Assembly: GCA_019322435.1 (NCBI GenBank)
Contig: JAHWIR010000004.1
Coordinates: 1-64,000 of the forward strand
Direction of reading: 5' to 3'
DNA length: 64,000 nucleotides
DNA from: Candidatus Woesearchaeota archaeon
GTDB lineage: Archaea > Nanobdellota > Nanobdellia > Woesearchaeales > WJKL01
Under the pieces are notes generated by a model, which was given only the letters and a program-made list of their open reading frames with translations, made no database searches and had not been told where the DNA came from. Below are positions 8,756 to 16,851 of this stretch, piece after piece. The first letter of the stretch is position 1. Each line of letters starts with the position of its first letter. Both the position numbers and the translations under genes were made by a program.

Positions 8756-9841
8756 TTATAACGTCAAATAATTAGCAGCCCATAACATCCCTTCATCTGC
8801 ATAATAGAATTTGCTTTTGAAAGGCTTTCCATGCTCATCAAATAATTCTAAGAAATTATGATGCTTCTCAATAATTTCTTTGTACTTTTTCTTGTATCTT
8901 CTTGCTTTTTTCTTATCAACCTGCTTGACTACCTGTACATACAAAGGGCCCATATGCATCCAGCATGTGTTTGTCTCATAATTCGGGACAAACATATTCA
9001 CAAAGATAAATTCATGCTCCTTAACACTTGAATATTTCAGAGGAAAAGGCACATCTAATTTTGCTCCTTGGATTTTCTTGATTGCCTTCTTTACCATCAC
9101 ATTATTGTCAAACACATTGCTCCAAAAAGGAAACACATTAGCATCTCCAGTTACAATCTTCTTATTTCCTTTCAGATCATCAATAAAATATTCCCCAGTC
9201 CAAAACAGATGCTTTATTGCTTTCTTAAAATCATATTTTTTAAAAGGATTGAACAGCCCCAGCTTGTCCAGTTCATTGCTCAGCATTGCAGCCATGATGT
9301 TATCATAACAGCTTCCCCTTCTTTTTGCCTCATCCTTCATGCTTCCAAAATACTTGTCTTCTCTTACTAATCCTGTCTCTTTATCAATAACCAGATCATT
9401 AAACTTCTTTACTTCTTTAGCCAAAAAATTCCTGTATTTTTCAGCCAGATCTTTTGCCTTTGCAACCCTCAGACTTCTGATTAGATAAGCAAGCGTATCA
9501 GGACTATACATAAAGATATCAACAGCCTTTCCTTTGGGAGTTATTGTTGTCTTCAACCCTTGTTTGAAATATATCTCCATTGCATATTCCAATGTCTTCC
9601 TCACTTCTTTTTTATATCCTAGCTTCAACAGACTGTCAATACAAAAACCAAAATCCCTCATATAGAATTGGCAAAAATGCCCAGAACTAACCTGAAAATA
9701 CCTTCCATTCCAGCAATCCTTTACAATCTTCCTGCAAATCTGTTCAGCATTGCCTTTATACTTCTTAACACCATTTCTTTTTACATGCAGGCTTCTTCGA
9801 AATATCCTAAAAGCTTCAGGTATCCACAGCAGTTTATTCAT
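8756..9841 (-). CDS. six-hairpin glycosidase-like protein
   Basis: Probable carbohydrate-active or related hydrolase with an (alpha/alpha)6-barrel fold. The 361 residues alternate amphipathic helices with conserved loops: GRYFQVSSGHFCQFYMRDFGF (about 47-67), KGKAVDIFMYSPDTLAYLIRSL, RRGSCYDNIMAAML and YYADEGMLWAA at the end. This pattern is seen in glucoamylase/trehalase-type proteins. There is no signal peptide, so it acts in the cytoplasm. I cannot assign a substrate. It starts seven bases beyond the 3' end of tRNA-Arg on the same strand, so it may be co-transcribed with that tRNA. Confidence 0.55.
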   Translation of the reverse strand: MNKLLWIPEAFRIFRRSLHVKRNGVKKYKGNAEQICRKIVKDCWNGRYFQVSSGHFCQFYMRDFGFCIDSLLKLGYKKEVRKTLEYAMEIYFKQGLKTTITPKGKAVDIFMYSPDTLAYLIRSLRVAKAKDLAEKYRNFLAKEVKKFNDLVIDKETGLVREDKYFGSMKDEAKRRGSCYDNIMAAMLSNELDKLGLFNPFKKYDFKKAIKHLFWTGEYFIDDLKGNKKIVTGDANVFPFWSNVFDNNVMVKKAIKKIQGAKLDVPFPLKYSSVKEHEFIFVNMFVPNYETNTCWMHMGPLYVQVVKQVDKKKARRYKKKYKEIIEKHHNFLELFDEHGKPFKSKFYYADEGMLWAANYLTL

Positions 9842-9847
9842 TTTGAA

Positions 9848-9961
9848 CGCGCCTGAGGAGATTTGAACTCCCGATCTTTTCCTTACTTAAGAACTTGCTC
9901 TGAAGGATTGAACCAAGTTCAATAGGAGGGAAACGCCTTATCCAGACTAGGCTACAGGCGC
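9848..9961 (-). tRNA. tRNA-Arg(CCT) with a 39-base anticodon-loop intron
   Basis: Cloverleaf on the minus strand: acceptor GCGCCTG/CAGGCGC, D-stem GCCT/AGGC, anticodon stem TTTCC/GGAAA, T-arm GGGAG-TTCAAAT-CTCCT, discriminator G, no encoded CCA. After splicing, the loop reads CTCCTAA, giving anticodon CCT. The intron (about 9884-9922) lies at the canonical 37/38 position and contains the stem GAACTTG/CAAGTTC. The exact splice motif is a relaxed bulge-helix-bulge. Exons sum to 75 bases, as expected. Confidence 0.88.
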
Positions 9962-9992
9962 ATATTTGTCTATAACGCCTACTGCAGGGCAA

Positions 9993-10060
9993 TTCGTGCT
10001 ATCGAACAAAGTGAGATAGCACAAATAGACCACGGGTATCTATAGGGTGAAACCCTTAGG
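9993..10060 (+). repeat. intergenic tandem-hairpin element, copy A
   Basis: Hairpin 1: GTGCTATC (9996-10003), loop GAACAAAGTGA, GATAGCAC (10015-10022). A spacer containing CCACGGGT follows. Hairpin 2: AGGGT, GAA, ACCCT (10044-10056). It aligns over about 65 bases with copy B at 14944-15012. Stem positions differ in a compensatory way, so structure is conserved rather than sequence. It lies between divergent tRNA-Arg and truD. Confidence 0.75.
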
Positions 10061-10125
10061 GCAGCATGCGCATATAAACATTTTTATCAACAAGCTTTAT
10101 AAAACTTTTTGCTTTACTAGTTTCT

Positions 10126-11073
10126 ATGTACAAAATAAAAGAGATTCCAAAAGATTTCCTTGTAAAAGAGATTCCAGACTATGAACTAGATGAATCTGGA
10201 CAATACTCTTATTTCTGGTTGACAAAAACAAATTACACAACAATGAATGCAGTAAAAACAATAGCAGCAGCATTAAACATCCCATTAAAATTTATAGGTT
10301 TTGCAGGAACAAAAGACAAAAGAGCAATAACAAAACAAACAATCTCAATTAAAGCACCAAAAGAGAAGGTTGAAACTCTAAATCTAAAAGATATTAAACT
10401 AGGATATATAGGACAAGGCAGTAAACCAATCTCATTAGGAGACTTAAAAGCAAATGAATTTGTTATTACAGTAAGAAACCTAATAACAAGAAGACTACAA
10501 CACGGAGAAATCATCCCTAATTTATTCGGCCCGCAAAGATTCTCTAAAAACAATGCAGAAATAGGCAGAGCTTTAGTCAAAAGAGATTTTGAGACAGCCA
10601 TGAACTTGATAGACCAAGCTGAAGTCAAACAACATCTGGAGAATTTTCCAGGAGATTTTATCGGAGCATTAAGAAAAATCCCTCTAAAAATAAGAAAAAT
10701 CTACATACATGCTTATCAAAGCCTTCTCTGGAATAAAACAGTGCAGGAATTCACAAAAATACACAGATCAAGAAATATGAAAATCCCTATTATTGGATTT
10801 GGGACGGATATTGACTCTATAGAAGACCCAGATCTTAAACAAATAATAAACAGTCTTCTAGAACAAGAAGAAATAACAACAAGAGATTTTATAATGCCTG
10901 CAATAAAAGAGCTGAGTGCAGAAGGCTCTCAACGTAATTTATTTGTAATTCCAAAAAAAATAGAGATTATCACAGAAAAAGATGAATTAAATGAAAATAA
11001 GCTAAAAACAATTGTTTCCTTCTCTCTACCAAAAGGCTCTTATGCAACTGTTGTTATCGACTACTTTTTTTAA
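10126..11073 (+). CDS. truD: tRNA pseudouridine synthase TruD/Pus7 family
   Basis: Converts uridine 13 of tRNA to pseudouridine. The N-terminal IPKDFLVKEIP is the family opening, FAGTKDKRAITKQ carries the catalytic Asp64, and NLFGPQRFSKNN and the late TRDFIMPAIKEL are also recognisable. At 315 residues it is shorter than typical archaeal members (about 400+), with a reduced insertion (TRUD) domain, but core motifs are intact. The upstream CTTTATAAAAC element about 27 bases before the ATG suggests a leaderless message. Its 3' end overlaps the convergent adenylate kinase gene by 20 bases. Confidence 0.92.
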   Translation: MYKIKEIPKDFLVKEIPDYELDESGQYSYFWLTKTNYTTMNAVKTIAAALNIPLKFIGFAGTKDKRAITKQTISIKAPKEKVETLNLKDIKLGYIGQGSKPISLGDLKANEFVITVRNLITRRLQHGEIIPNLFGPQRFSKNNAEIGRALVKRDFETAMNLIDQAEVKQHLENFPGDFIGALRKIPLKIRKIYIHAYQSLLWNKTVQEFTKIHRSRNMKIPIIGFGTDIDSIEDPDLKQIINSLLEQEEITTRDFIMPAIKELSAEGSQRNLFVIPKKIEIITEKDELNENKLKTIVSFSLPKGSYATVVIDYFF

Positions 11074-11692
11074 TAGCATTAACAACTCTCTCAAAAATAG
11101 GCTGAGGAGTTCCTTCTCCATTAACCTTAACAACTCTAGCCCCATAATAACTAAGAACAGGTTTTGTTTCTTCGTTATAAACTCTTAATCTTTCTCTAAA
11201 AATCTCTGGTTTAGAATCTTCTCTTTGATAAAGTTCTCCCCCACATTTATCACAAATACCTTCTTTTTTAGGAGGAACATTTCTTATATGATAGATAGCT
11301 TTGCATCTCTTGCACATCCTTCTTCCGCTTGCTCTGTCTACAAGTGTTTCTTCATTAACATCTAACTTAATCATCAAATAAGTTGGCCCAAGAATCTTAT
11401 CCAATGCCTTTGCTTGATCAATTGTTCTTGGAAAACCCTCCATAATAAATCCTACTCTATATTCTGGCTTATCAAGCATTTCCTTGACTAGCTTGATTGT
11501 AACATCATCAGGCACAAGCTTTCCTTTTTCCAAATATTTTTCTTTTGCTTCCAACCCTAGTTTAGAGCCTTCTTCAGCAAGCTGCCTGAACATATTCCCA
11601 GTAGAAAGATGCGGAACCTTGTAATGCTCGCTCAACATTGCTGAAATAGTCCCTTTTCCAGAGTTTGGTGCTCCTAATAAAACTATTTTCAT
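11054..11692 (-). CDS. adk: adenylate kinase with zinc-binding LID
   Basis: Interconverts ATP, ADP and AMP. It is a bacterial-style adenylate kinase of 212 residues with P-loop GAPNSGKGT (7-15), the NMP site HLSTGNMFRQ, MEGFPRT, and a LID domain with four cysteines (C127, C130, C147, C150) that should bind zinc. Many archaea use an unrelated trimeric adenylate kinase, so this bacterial-like form is typical of only some archaeal lineages. It overlaps the upstream unknown gene by four bases (ATGA), indicating translational coupling, and overlaps truD tail-to-tail. Confidence 0.95.
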   Translation of the reverse strand: MKIVLLGAPNSGKGTISAMLSEHYKVPHLSTGNMFRQLAEEGSKLGLEAKEKYLEKGKLVPDDVTIKLVKEMLDKPEYRVGFIMEGFPRTIDQAKALDKILGPTYLMIKLDVNEETLVDRASGRRMCKRCKAIYHIRNVPPKKEGICDKCGGELYQREDSKPEIFRERLRVYNEETKPVLSYYGARVVKVNGEGTPQPIFERVVNAIKKSSR

Positions 11693-12147
11693 CCTAAATA
11701 CCTTAATTCTTCTTTTATATCAATCTCTTTTAACCAGCTTCCTTTAACCTTCTTAACTGTCGGCAAAATATTCTCTTTAATATCTTTCCAATCTTTCCAT
11801 ACATCCTTGATAAACTTAGCTGTCTTTTCATTATCCTCATCAATAGAAACTTCAATAGAATAACGATTAAAGAACATCAGTTTCTTATATACGTTAAAAA
11901 TCTTATCCTTTTCCTCATCTGTAAAAGCTCTGCATTCAAACATTTCACAAAGAGAGGCTTCAGGATGTAAAAAAATATGAAGTAAATCACTATAAATCTC
12001 TATCTTTTCAACAATCTTCCTTCTTACTTCTCTTAACAAAAAATCCTCTTTCTCAATACCGGATACCTCAAACTCATTATTAATCTCATTAAAAGAAGGC
12101 AGCTTGTACTTCTTGCTCAATTCCTTATACTTTTCTTTTATTCCCAT
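11689..12147 (-). CDS. unknown helical protein coupled to adk
   Basis: Not recognised. It is a 152-residue cytoplasmic protein, mostly alpha-helical and rich in Lys and Glu, with a KIEIYSDLLHIFLHPEASLCEMFECRAF segment near the middle and WKDWKDIKENILP toward the end. No signal peptide or nucleotide-binding motif is visible. It starts eight bases after the 3' end of tRNA-Thr on the same strand and overlaps adk by four bases, so tRNA, this gene and adk may share a transcript. Confidence 0.7.
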   Translation of the reverse strand: MGIKEKYKELSKKYKLPSFNEINNEFEVSGIEKEDFLLREVRRKIVEKIEIYSDLLHIFLHPEASLCEMFECRAFTDEEKDKIFNVYKKLMFFNRYSIEVSIDEDNEKTAKFIKDVWKDWKDIKENILPTVKKVKGSWLKEIDIKEELRYLG

Positions 12148-12154
12148 TTGAGGA

Positions 12155-12241
12155 AGCCTCCAAAGGGATTCGAACCCCTGACCTGCTGCTTGCTTGTTTT
12201 AATTACAAGGCAGCCGCTCTAAACCACTGAGCTATGGAGGC
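12155..12241 (-). tRNA. tRNA-Thr(TGT) with a 13-base intron
   Basis: Acceptor GCCTCCA/TGGAGGC, D-arm GCTC...GAGC, anticodon stem GCTGC/GCAGC, T-arm AGGGG-TTCGAAT-CCCTT, discriminator T. Removing 13 bases (12191-12203) gives loop CTTGTAA with anticodon TGT and a 74-base tRNA. The splice motif is clear: central helix CTTG/CAAG, a TA|A bulge on one side and CA|A on the other, next to the anticodon stem. There is almost no intron stem. Encoded without CCA. Confidence 0.92.
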
Positions 12242-12306
12242 ATAGTCAAAAGAATGAGAAAAGTATTTAAAAAGGTATCGAAATTGTTTTGATAATTTCG
12301 GACCTT

Positions 12307-12340
12307 TGAACGCTCGTGCGTTCATAAGATTTCGTTATGA
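12307..12340. repeat. two adjoining hairpins after the 12335 gene
   Basis: TGAACGC (12307), loop TCGT, GCGTTCA (to 12324), overlapping TCATAA (12322), loop GATTTCG, TTATGA (to 12340). The second arm includes the stop codon of the minus-strand gene. The arms share three bases, so the two hairpins compete. It may act in 3' end formation. Confidence 0.5.
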
Positions 12341-12961
12341 TTCTCCCTTCCACTTCGGAAACGCATGTGAAGGATAAAATGGTGTTATCTCCTCATATGG
12401 CAAGAAACTCTTTAATTTAAACCATTTCTTCATATAGGCCTGCAGTGTATAAGCTTCTCTATAAAGCTCTAATTTATGGTCTTCATAAAGCTCCTGCCTG
12501 AATATTCTCTCAGGAAACATCTGGTTAAAAAACTTCAAAAATGGATGATTGCTCCACTCTCCTTTATAATCAAACTCAATATAAGCAAAAACATAAACCT
12601 CTACCTCTCCCTTATTTACCTTAAACTTCTTTCCATCTCTCATAACTTCTGTAGAAGATATCCCTAATGGATGAAAATTAAGATCCATGTGATATTTATA
12701 ATAACTATTGGTTATTGGAAGTTTCTGCACTCTCCACCACCAATACATCTCTTTTGAGCCATCTGGTTCAACTCTTTCTATATAATTGGTTTCCCACCAT
12801 TCCCCTCCTTCAATATTTCCATCTGAATCAACAGAACTCCAGCCATATTCATTAAGCCATTCACGCATTGCAATATAGAATTGTTTTAAACTAAAAATAT
12901 CCTTATATTTTACTCTAAAACCTGCTGCTTGTATTGAATTATCAAGTTTCTTGATAGGCAT
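12335..12961 (-). CDS. unknown Trp/Tyr-rich protein
   Basis: Not recognised by function. The 208-residue protein is strikingly rich in aromatic residues (GGEWWETNYIER, EMYWWWRVQKLP) with alternating beta-like stretches (KGEVEVYVFAYIEFDYKGEW) and a helical C terminus. There is no signal sequence or membrane helix. The WWW cluster and beta pattern suggest a compact ligand-binding or protein-interaction fold. It is flanked by tRNA-Thr downstream and a PHP phosphoesterase upstream. Codon use looks like the neighbours. Confidence 0.7.
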   Translation of the reverse strand: MPIKKLDNSIQAAGFRVKYKDIFSLKQFYIAMREWLNEYGWSSVDSDGNIEGGEWWETNYIERVEPDGSKEMYWWWRVQKLPITNSYYKYHMDLNFHPLGISSTEVMRDGKKFKVNKGEVEVYVFAYIEFDYKGEWSNHPFLKFFNQMFPERIFRQELYEDHKLELYREAYTLQAYMKKWFKLKSFLPYEEITPFYPSHAFPKWKGES

Positions 12962-12982
12962 AGATTTAAAAAGATGAGATTC

Positions 12983-13681
12983 TTATTTAAACTTTTCTAA
13001 AAGAAATAATCTTCTTATCTTATTCTTAATCATAGGAACTATTGTTCTCATACAATTAAAATAAGATAAAGGCTCTGTTTTTATTTTTATTTTGTTTTCT
13101 CTGAGTGCTTTTATAACAGAATCAAGGTTTTTATCAGCATCAACAAGAGAATATGTTTTATTAAACTGAAAAAACCTATGAGTATCAGAACTTCCAATTA
13201 ATGGTTTATTGAATTTCTTTGCAGTCTCAACTGCTTTTTTATTATAAGGATTATGAAGCCTGCAATAATAATGGCAGTATTCAATACTATCAAAAACATC
13301 TATATTTTTTAGTAAATTTTTATTTAAGCAATGGAAATAAGGATAAAATGGATGAGGAGCCATAACAAAAGCCATGGTATTTTTCTTTTTATAATCTCTA
13401 AGTTCTGAGAATGTTTTAATTTCTTCAGCTTCTTTTGTTGCATTAAGAATAATTGTGTGCTTTCCTTTGATATAAGCTTCTATTCCAGGAATCAACAATA
13501 TTCCTTTTTCTTTGGCATACTTGGCTAATTCTTCATTATAAGTAAATATTCCATGATTAGTTATAGCTAAAACTTCAAAACCAAGCTTAGAAGCATGATT
13601 AATCAAATCCTTGGCATTATATTTAATCCAATCATCCTTTGAATCTTCTCTTGTGTGTATATGAAAATCTGCCTTTAACAT
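12983..13681 (-). CDS. PHP-domain phosphoesterase
   Basis: Metal-dependent phosphoesterase of the PHP superfamily. The 232 residues carry the four PHP blocks: HIHTRED (H7, H9) at the start, ITNHG near 41-45, LIPGIEAY near 62-69, and GSSDTHRF near the C-terminal third, together forming a trinuclear metal site. It is a stand-alone domain rather than part of a DNA polymerase, and the substrate is unknown (nucleic acid ends, phosphosugars and tRNA-type substrates are all known in the superfamily). It stands divergent from the GTPase gene at 13738. Confidence 0.85.
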   Translation of the reverse strand: MLKADFHIHTREDSKDDWIKYNAKDLINHASKLGFEVLAITNHGIFTYNEELAKYAKEKGILLIPGIEAYIKGKHTIILNATKEAEEIKTFSELRDYKKKNTMAFVMAPHPFYPYFHCLNKNLLKNIDVFDSIEYCHYYCRLHNPYNKKAVETAKKFNKPLIGSSDTHRFFQFNKTYSLVDADKNLDSVIKALRENKIKIKTEPLSYFNCMRTIVPMIKNKIRRLFLLEKFK

Positions 13682-13737
13682 GCTGAAAAAGAGAAAAAAA
13701 CAAACTATTTAAAGGTTAGTCTTTTCTCTATTCTAAA

Positions 13738-14937
13738 ATGCTAGTCGGAATAGTAGGCAAACCAAGCTGCGGAAAATCAACTTTTTTCAAAGCAGCTACT
13801 TTGGCAGAAGCTGAGATAGCTAACTATCCTTTCACAACAATCAAGCCAAATCATGGTGTTGGCTATGTTAAAGTAGAATGCGCTGACAAAGACTTTAATG
13901 TAAAATGCAGTCCAAAATTTGGTTATTGCATAGATTCAATTAGATTTGTTCCAGTTGATCTGTTAGATGTTGCTGGCCTGGTTCCAGGAGCTCACAAAGG
14001 CCTGGGAAAAGGAAATGAATTCCTTGATGACCTCAACCAAGCAGATGTTTTGATCCATGTTATTGATGTTTCTGGCTCAACAAACGAGAAAGGTGAGCCT
14101 GTCCAGCCTTTGTCATATAATCCAGCAGAAGATATCAAATTTTTAGAAGTTGAACTAGATATGTGGTATTTCAGAAATATAAACAAAGGCTGGGAAAAGT
14201 TTGCAAGGCAGATCCAGCAGGAAAACAGAAACATAAAACAAGCCTTGGCAAAGCAGTTGTCCTTCTTAAGAGTAACAGAAGAGATAATCGAGGATGTGAT
14301 CAAATCTCTTGGCTTAAACAAAGAAAAACCATTGGAATGGACAGAAGATAATCTAAAACAAATAGCTTCTGAACTAAGAAAAATCACAAAGCCAATGATA
14401 ATCGCAGCAAACAAGATAGATGTTCCAGGAGCAGCTGATAACTTCACAAAACTCCAAAACGAATTCCCTGACTATATCATGGTTGCCTGCTCATCTGAGT
14501 CTGAATTAGCTCTAAAAGAAGCTGCAAAACACAAACTAATAAATTATACTCCAGGAAATAATGATTTTGAGATATCAAAACAAGATAATTTATCTGACAA
14601 GCAGAAAAAAGCATTAGAATTTGTAAAAAATAATGTTCTAGCAAAATTCGGCTCAACAGGTGTGCAGCAAGTTCTAGACGATGCTGTCTTCAAACTGCTA
14701 AAATACATTGCAGTCTACCCAGTTGCAAACAACAAACTCCAAGACAAAGATGGAAATACTCTTCCAGACTGCTATCTTGTTCCAAACACAGCAACAGCAC
14801 TGGATTTTGCCTACCAAGTCCACACAGACTTAGGAGATAATTTTATCAGAGCAATTGATGTAAGAACAAAAATGGTTGTTGGCAAAGACCATCCATTAAA
14901 ACATCGTGACGTAATAGAGATTGTGACTTCTAAATAA
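13738..14937 (+). CDS. ychF: YchF/OBG-family GTPase with TGS domain
   Basis: Ribosome-associated translation-factor-type GTPase/ATPase. The 399 residues contain G1 GKPSCGKST (7-15), G2/G3 region ANYPFTTIKPN and DVAGLVPGAHKGLGKGNEFLDDL, G4 AANKID, and a C-terminal TGS domain (about 325-399). This long archaeal/eukaryotic arrangement is the OBG-like class. Its role in ribosome function is known for the family only. A TATA-like CTATTTAAAG about 27 bases before the ATG suggests a leaderless message. The tandem-hairpin element B begins directly after its stop codon. Confidence 0.93.
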   Translation: MLVGIVGKPSCGKSTFFKAATLAEAEIANYPFTTIKPNHGVGYVKVECADKDFNVKCSPKFGYCIDSIRFVPVDLLDVAGLVPGAHKGLGKGNEFLDDLNQADVLIHVIDVSGSTNEKGEPVQPLSYNPAEDIKFLEVELDMWYFRNINKGWEKFARQIQQENRNIKQALAKQLSFLRVTEEIIEDVIKSLGLNKEKPLEWTEDNLKQIASELRKITKPMIIAANKIDVPGAADNFTKLQNEFPDYIMVACSSESELALKEAAKHKLINYTPGNNDFEISKQDNLSDKQKKALEFVKNNVLAKFGSTGVQQVLDDAVFKLLKYIAVYPVANNKLQDKDGNTLPDCYLVPNTATALDFAYQVHTDLGDNFIRAIDVRTKMVVGKDHPLKHRDVIEIVTSK

Positions 14938-14943
14938 GGGGCG

Positions 14944-15012
14944 TTCGTGGTATTGAACAAAGCGAAATACCACAAAACTCACCACGGGTGACCTTTAGGG
15001 TGAAACCCTAAG
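14944..15012 (+). repeat. intergenic tandem-hairpin element, copy B
   Basis: Hairpin 1: GTGGTATT (14947-14954), loop GAACAAAGCGA, AATACCAC (14966-14973). A spacer with CCACGGGTG follows. Hairpin 2: TTAGGGT, GAA, ACCCTAA (14995-15011). Compared with copy A, the C-G pair at the fourth stem position becomes G-C and the eighth pair C-G becomes T-A, both compensatory. It lies between the convergent GTPase and diguanylate cyclase genes. Confidence 0.75.
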
Positions 15013-15036
15013 ATTGATATAGTTACAAGTAAATAA

Positions 15037-16539
15037 TCAAGCATCACTGCTGGCTTCTGTCCTCAGATTATTCTTCAGGATTATCCTCTGTACAACCCTA
15101 TTCTTTCCTTCCTCTTTTGCTTTATACAAAGCAGCATCTGCTTCTTTGATTAGATCAGAACTAGAAACCTTGTCCATGCAGCTGACTAATCCCAGGCTTA
15201 TTGTTACCTTCCCGCCTGGCTGGCTTTCCCCTCCTTCAAACTTGTGCTCTGCAACAGCATTCTTTATTCTCTTCGCTGCTTCCATTGCATCATTTGACTT
15301 CAACCCAGGCATCAGCACAACAAATTCCTCTCCACCATACCTTCCTGCAACATCTTCATCCCTTATCCTTGTCTTTATCAGTCTTGATAGATCTCTCAAC
15401 AATTCATCTCCTTTCGGATGTCCATGAGTATTGTTATAATGTCCGAAATTATCAATATCTAACAGAATCAAGGCAATCGGCTGCTCAACATTCACCTCTC
15501 CTTCTAATCTCTTCTCTAATAACTCTGCAAAATACCTCCTGTTATACACTCCAGTCAATTTGTCAACAACAGCTAGCTCCTTTACTTCCCCGTATCTCTG
15601 GGCATTTGCAACAGCTAATGCTATCTGGTCTCTCATGACAGACAGGAAATTCAAGCTCTCGTCGCTGATATCCCCAAAATTCTTTCCATACAGATTTATC
15701 GAGCCGATTATCTTGTCCCTGTGCTTCAAAGGGATGCTCAGCATAGAGTTATAGCTCTCTACAACACTAACTCCAAATCTCGTGCTAATATCTCTGACAG
15801 TAATAATCTGCTCTTCCTCAATTGCTTTCTTTGAAACAGCTTTCTCAACCTTTATCAGATTCTCAATCTCTTTCTTGTAGCAATACTTCTTCTCCCCGTC
15901 TTCAGTCTCGACAAAAACACAGCAATCAGTTGCATTCAGGCTGTTAATCAAGAACGCCATTATCTTATGCAGCACTTCATCTAGTTCTAGAGTAGAATTG
16001 ACCATCTTGATTATTGAGTGCAGAGCCTTTAACTCGCTTATCTCTGTATCCCTTGTCTGCTTTTGATAAGAAAGCTTAGGCAGTATCCCGCTTAAGATTG
16101 ATATCATCCTTCTATACAAATCAATCTGCTCCTGGCTAACCTCTTTGATTTCATTTGCAGCATCCTCTAGTTCCTGTTCCTCTATTTCCAGTCTTGCAGC
16201 CAGCTCTTGATAATCATACTCGTCCTTCCTTATTGGCCCGCAAACAACAGCCCCAATCTTTTTATCGTGCAAAACAACAGGACTTATGAGATTCACGATT
16301 CCAAACATCTTAAACAAGGCAATCTCATCTTCTTCCATCTCATTCAGTTGCCTGTAACATCTATCCTTGATTATATCTTTTCTTTTGGATCTTATCAGCT
16401 GCAGTAAAAAAGGCCTTTCTCCAGAAGCAGCTACCTCTTGGCCTTCTCTGTCTATAGTATATATCCCTAGCCCAATTTCCCTTGCAAACCTATCTTGGAC
16501 ATATCTCCACAGGTCAAGATCCAGCTTATCAAAATACAT
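15037..16539 (-). CDS. diguanylate cyclase: PocR-like sensor, GAF, GGDEF
   Basis: Predicted to make cyclic di-GMP in response to a signal. The 500 residues are soluble. Residues about 5-150 resemble a PocR-type ligand-binding domain (CYRQLNEMEEDEIALFKMFG with CGPIRKDEY), about 185-315 form a GAF domain, and 325-485 a GGDEF domain with DKLTGVYNRRYF, LDIDNFGHYNN, the active-site GGEEF at 402-406 and an RxxD inhibitory site (393-396) exactly five residues before it. All catalytic features look intact, so it should be active. GGDEF proteins are common in bacteria and rare in archaea, so transfer from bacteria is likely. It stands alone, with the 594-base non-coding region upstream. Confidence 0.92.
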   Translation of the reverse strand: MYFDKLDLDLWRYVQDRFAREIGLGIYTIDREGQEVAASGERPFLLQLIRSKRKDIIKDRCYRQLNEMEEDEIALFKMFGIVNLISPVVLHDKKIGAVVCGPIRKDEYDYQELAARLEIEEQELEDAANEIKEVSQEQIDLYRRMISILSGILPKLSYQKQTRDTEISELKALHSIIKMVNSTLELDEVLHKIMAFLINSLNATDCCVFVETEDGEKKYCYKKEIENLIKVEKAVSKKAIEEEQIITVRDISTRFGVSVVESYNSMLSIPLKHRDKIIGSINLYGKNFGDISDESLNFLSVMRDQIALAVANAQRYGEVKELAVVDKLTGVYNRRYFAELLEKRLEGEVNVEQPIALILLDIDNFGHYNNTHGHPKGDELLRDLSRLIKTRIRDEDVAGRYGGEEFVVLMPGLKSNDAMEAAKRIKNAVAEHKFEGGESQPGGKVTISLGLVSCMDKVSSSDLIKEADAALYKAKEEGKNRVVQRIILKNNLRTEASSDA

Positions 16540-16592
16540 GAATCTAACTAAAGTCCCTCTCTTTATATTTTTTTATATACTCTTCTATCTAA

Positions 16593-16782
16593 AATAAACC
16601 CCTAAGGCGCTTTAGAAGCAGGTGGGTATTAGGTTGTGAGGGAGTGGGAAAAACTCGCGCCATGGGTTTATTGTGTGAGTATGGAAAATGGACAAAAAAA
16701 GAAGTATTGTAATCTCTATACAGGTTCACTAAAATTCTTCTTTTATGTCCAGGACCCAAGGAATAAACCTTAGATTATGAAT
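16593..16782 (+). ncRNA. candidate structured RNA, 5' part of the long non-coding region
   Basis: Bases 16540-17133 hold no gene. This part forms nested pairs AATAAACCC (16593-16601) with GGGTTTATT (16664-16672), GGCGC with GCGCC, and GAGT with ACTC. A long helix follows, TGGACA...GAAG (16689-16704) with CTTCTTTT...TGTCCA (16737-16751). CCTTAG near 16777 can also pair with CTAAGG near 16602, giving an alternative fold. I could not match it to RNase P, SRP or 5S RNA motifs, and the strand is uncertain. Confidence 0.35.
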
Positions 16783-16851
16783 GTGTTTTCTTGTCTTATA
16801 TTTGCTTTCTTTGGATGTTTGAACCGCCCTTTTTTATTATTATATATTTGG

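Noticed and set aside
9993..15012. Intrinsic terminators as the explanation for copies A and B
   Set aside because: Copy A lies upstream of both flanking genes, not downstream, and neither copy has a T-run.
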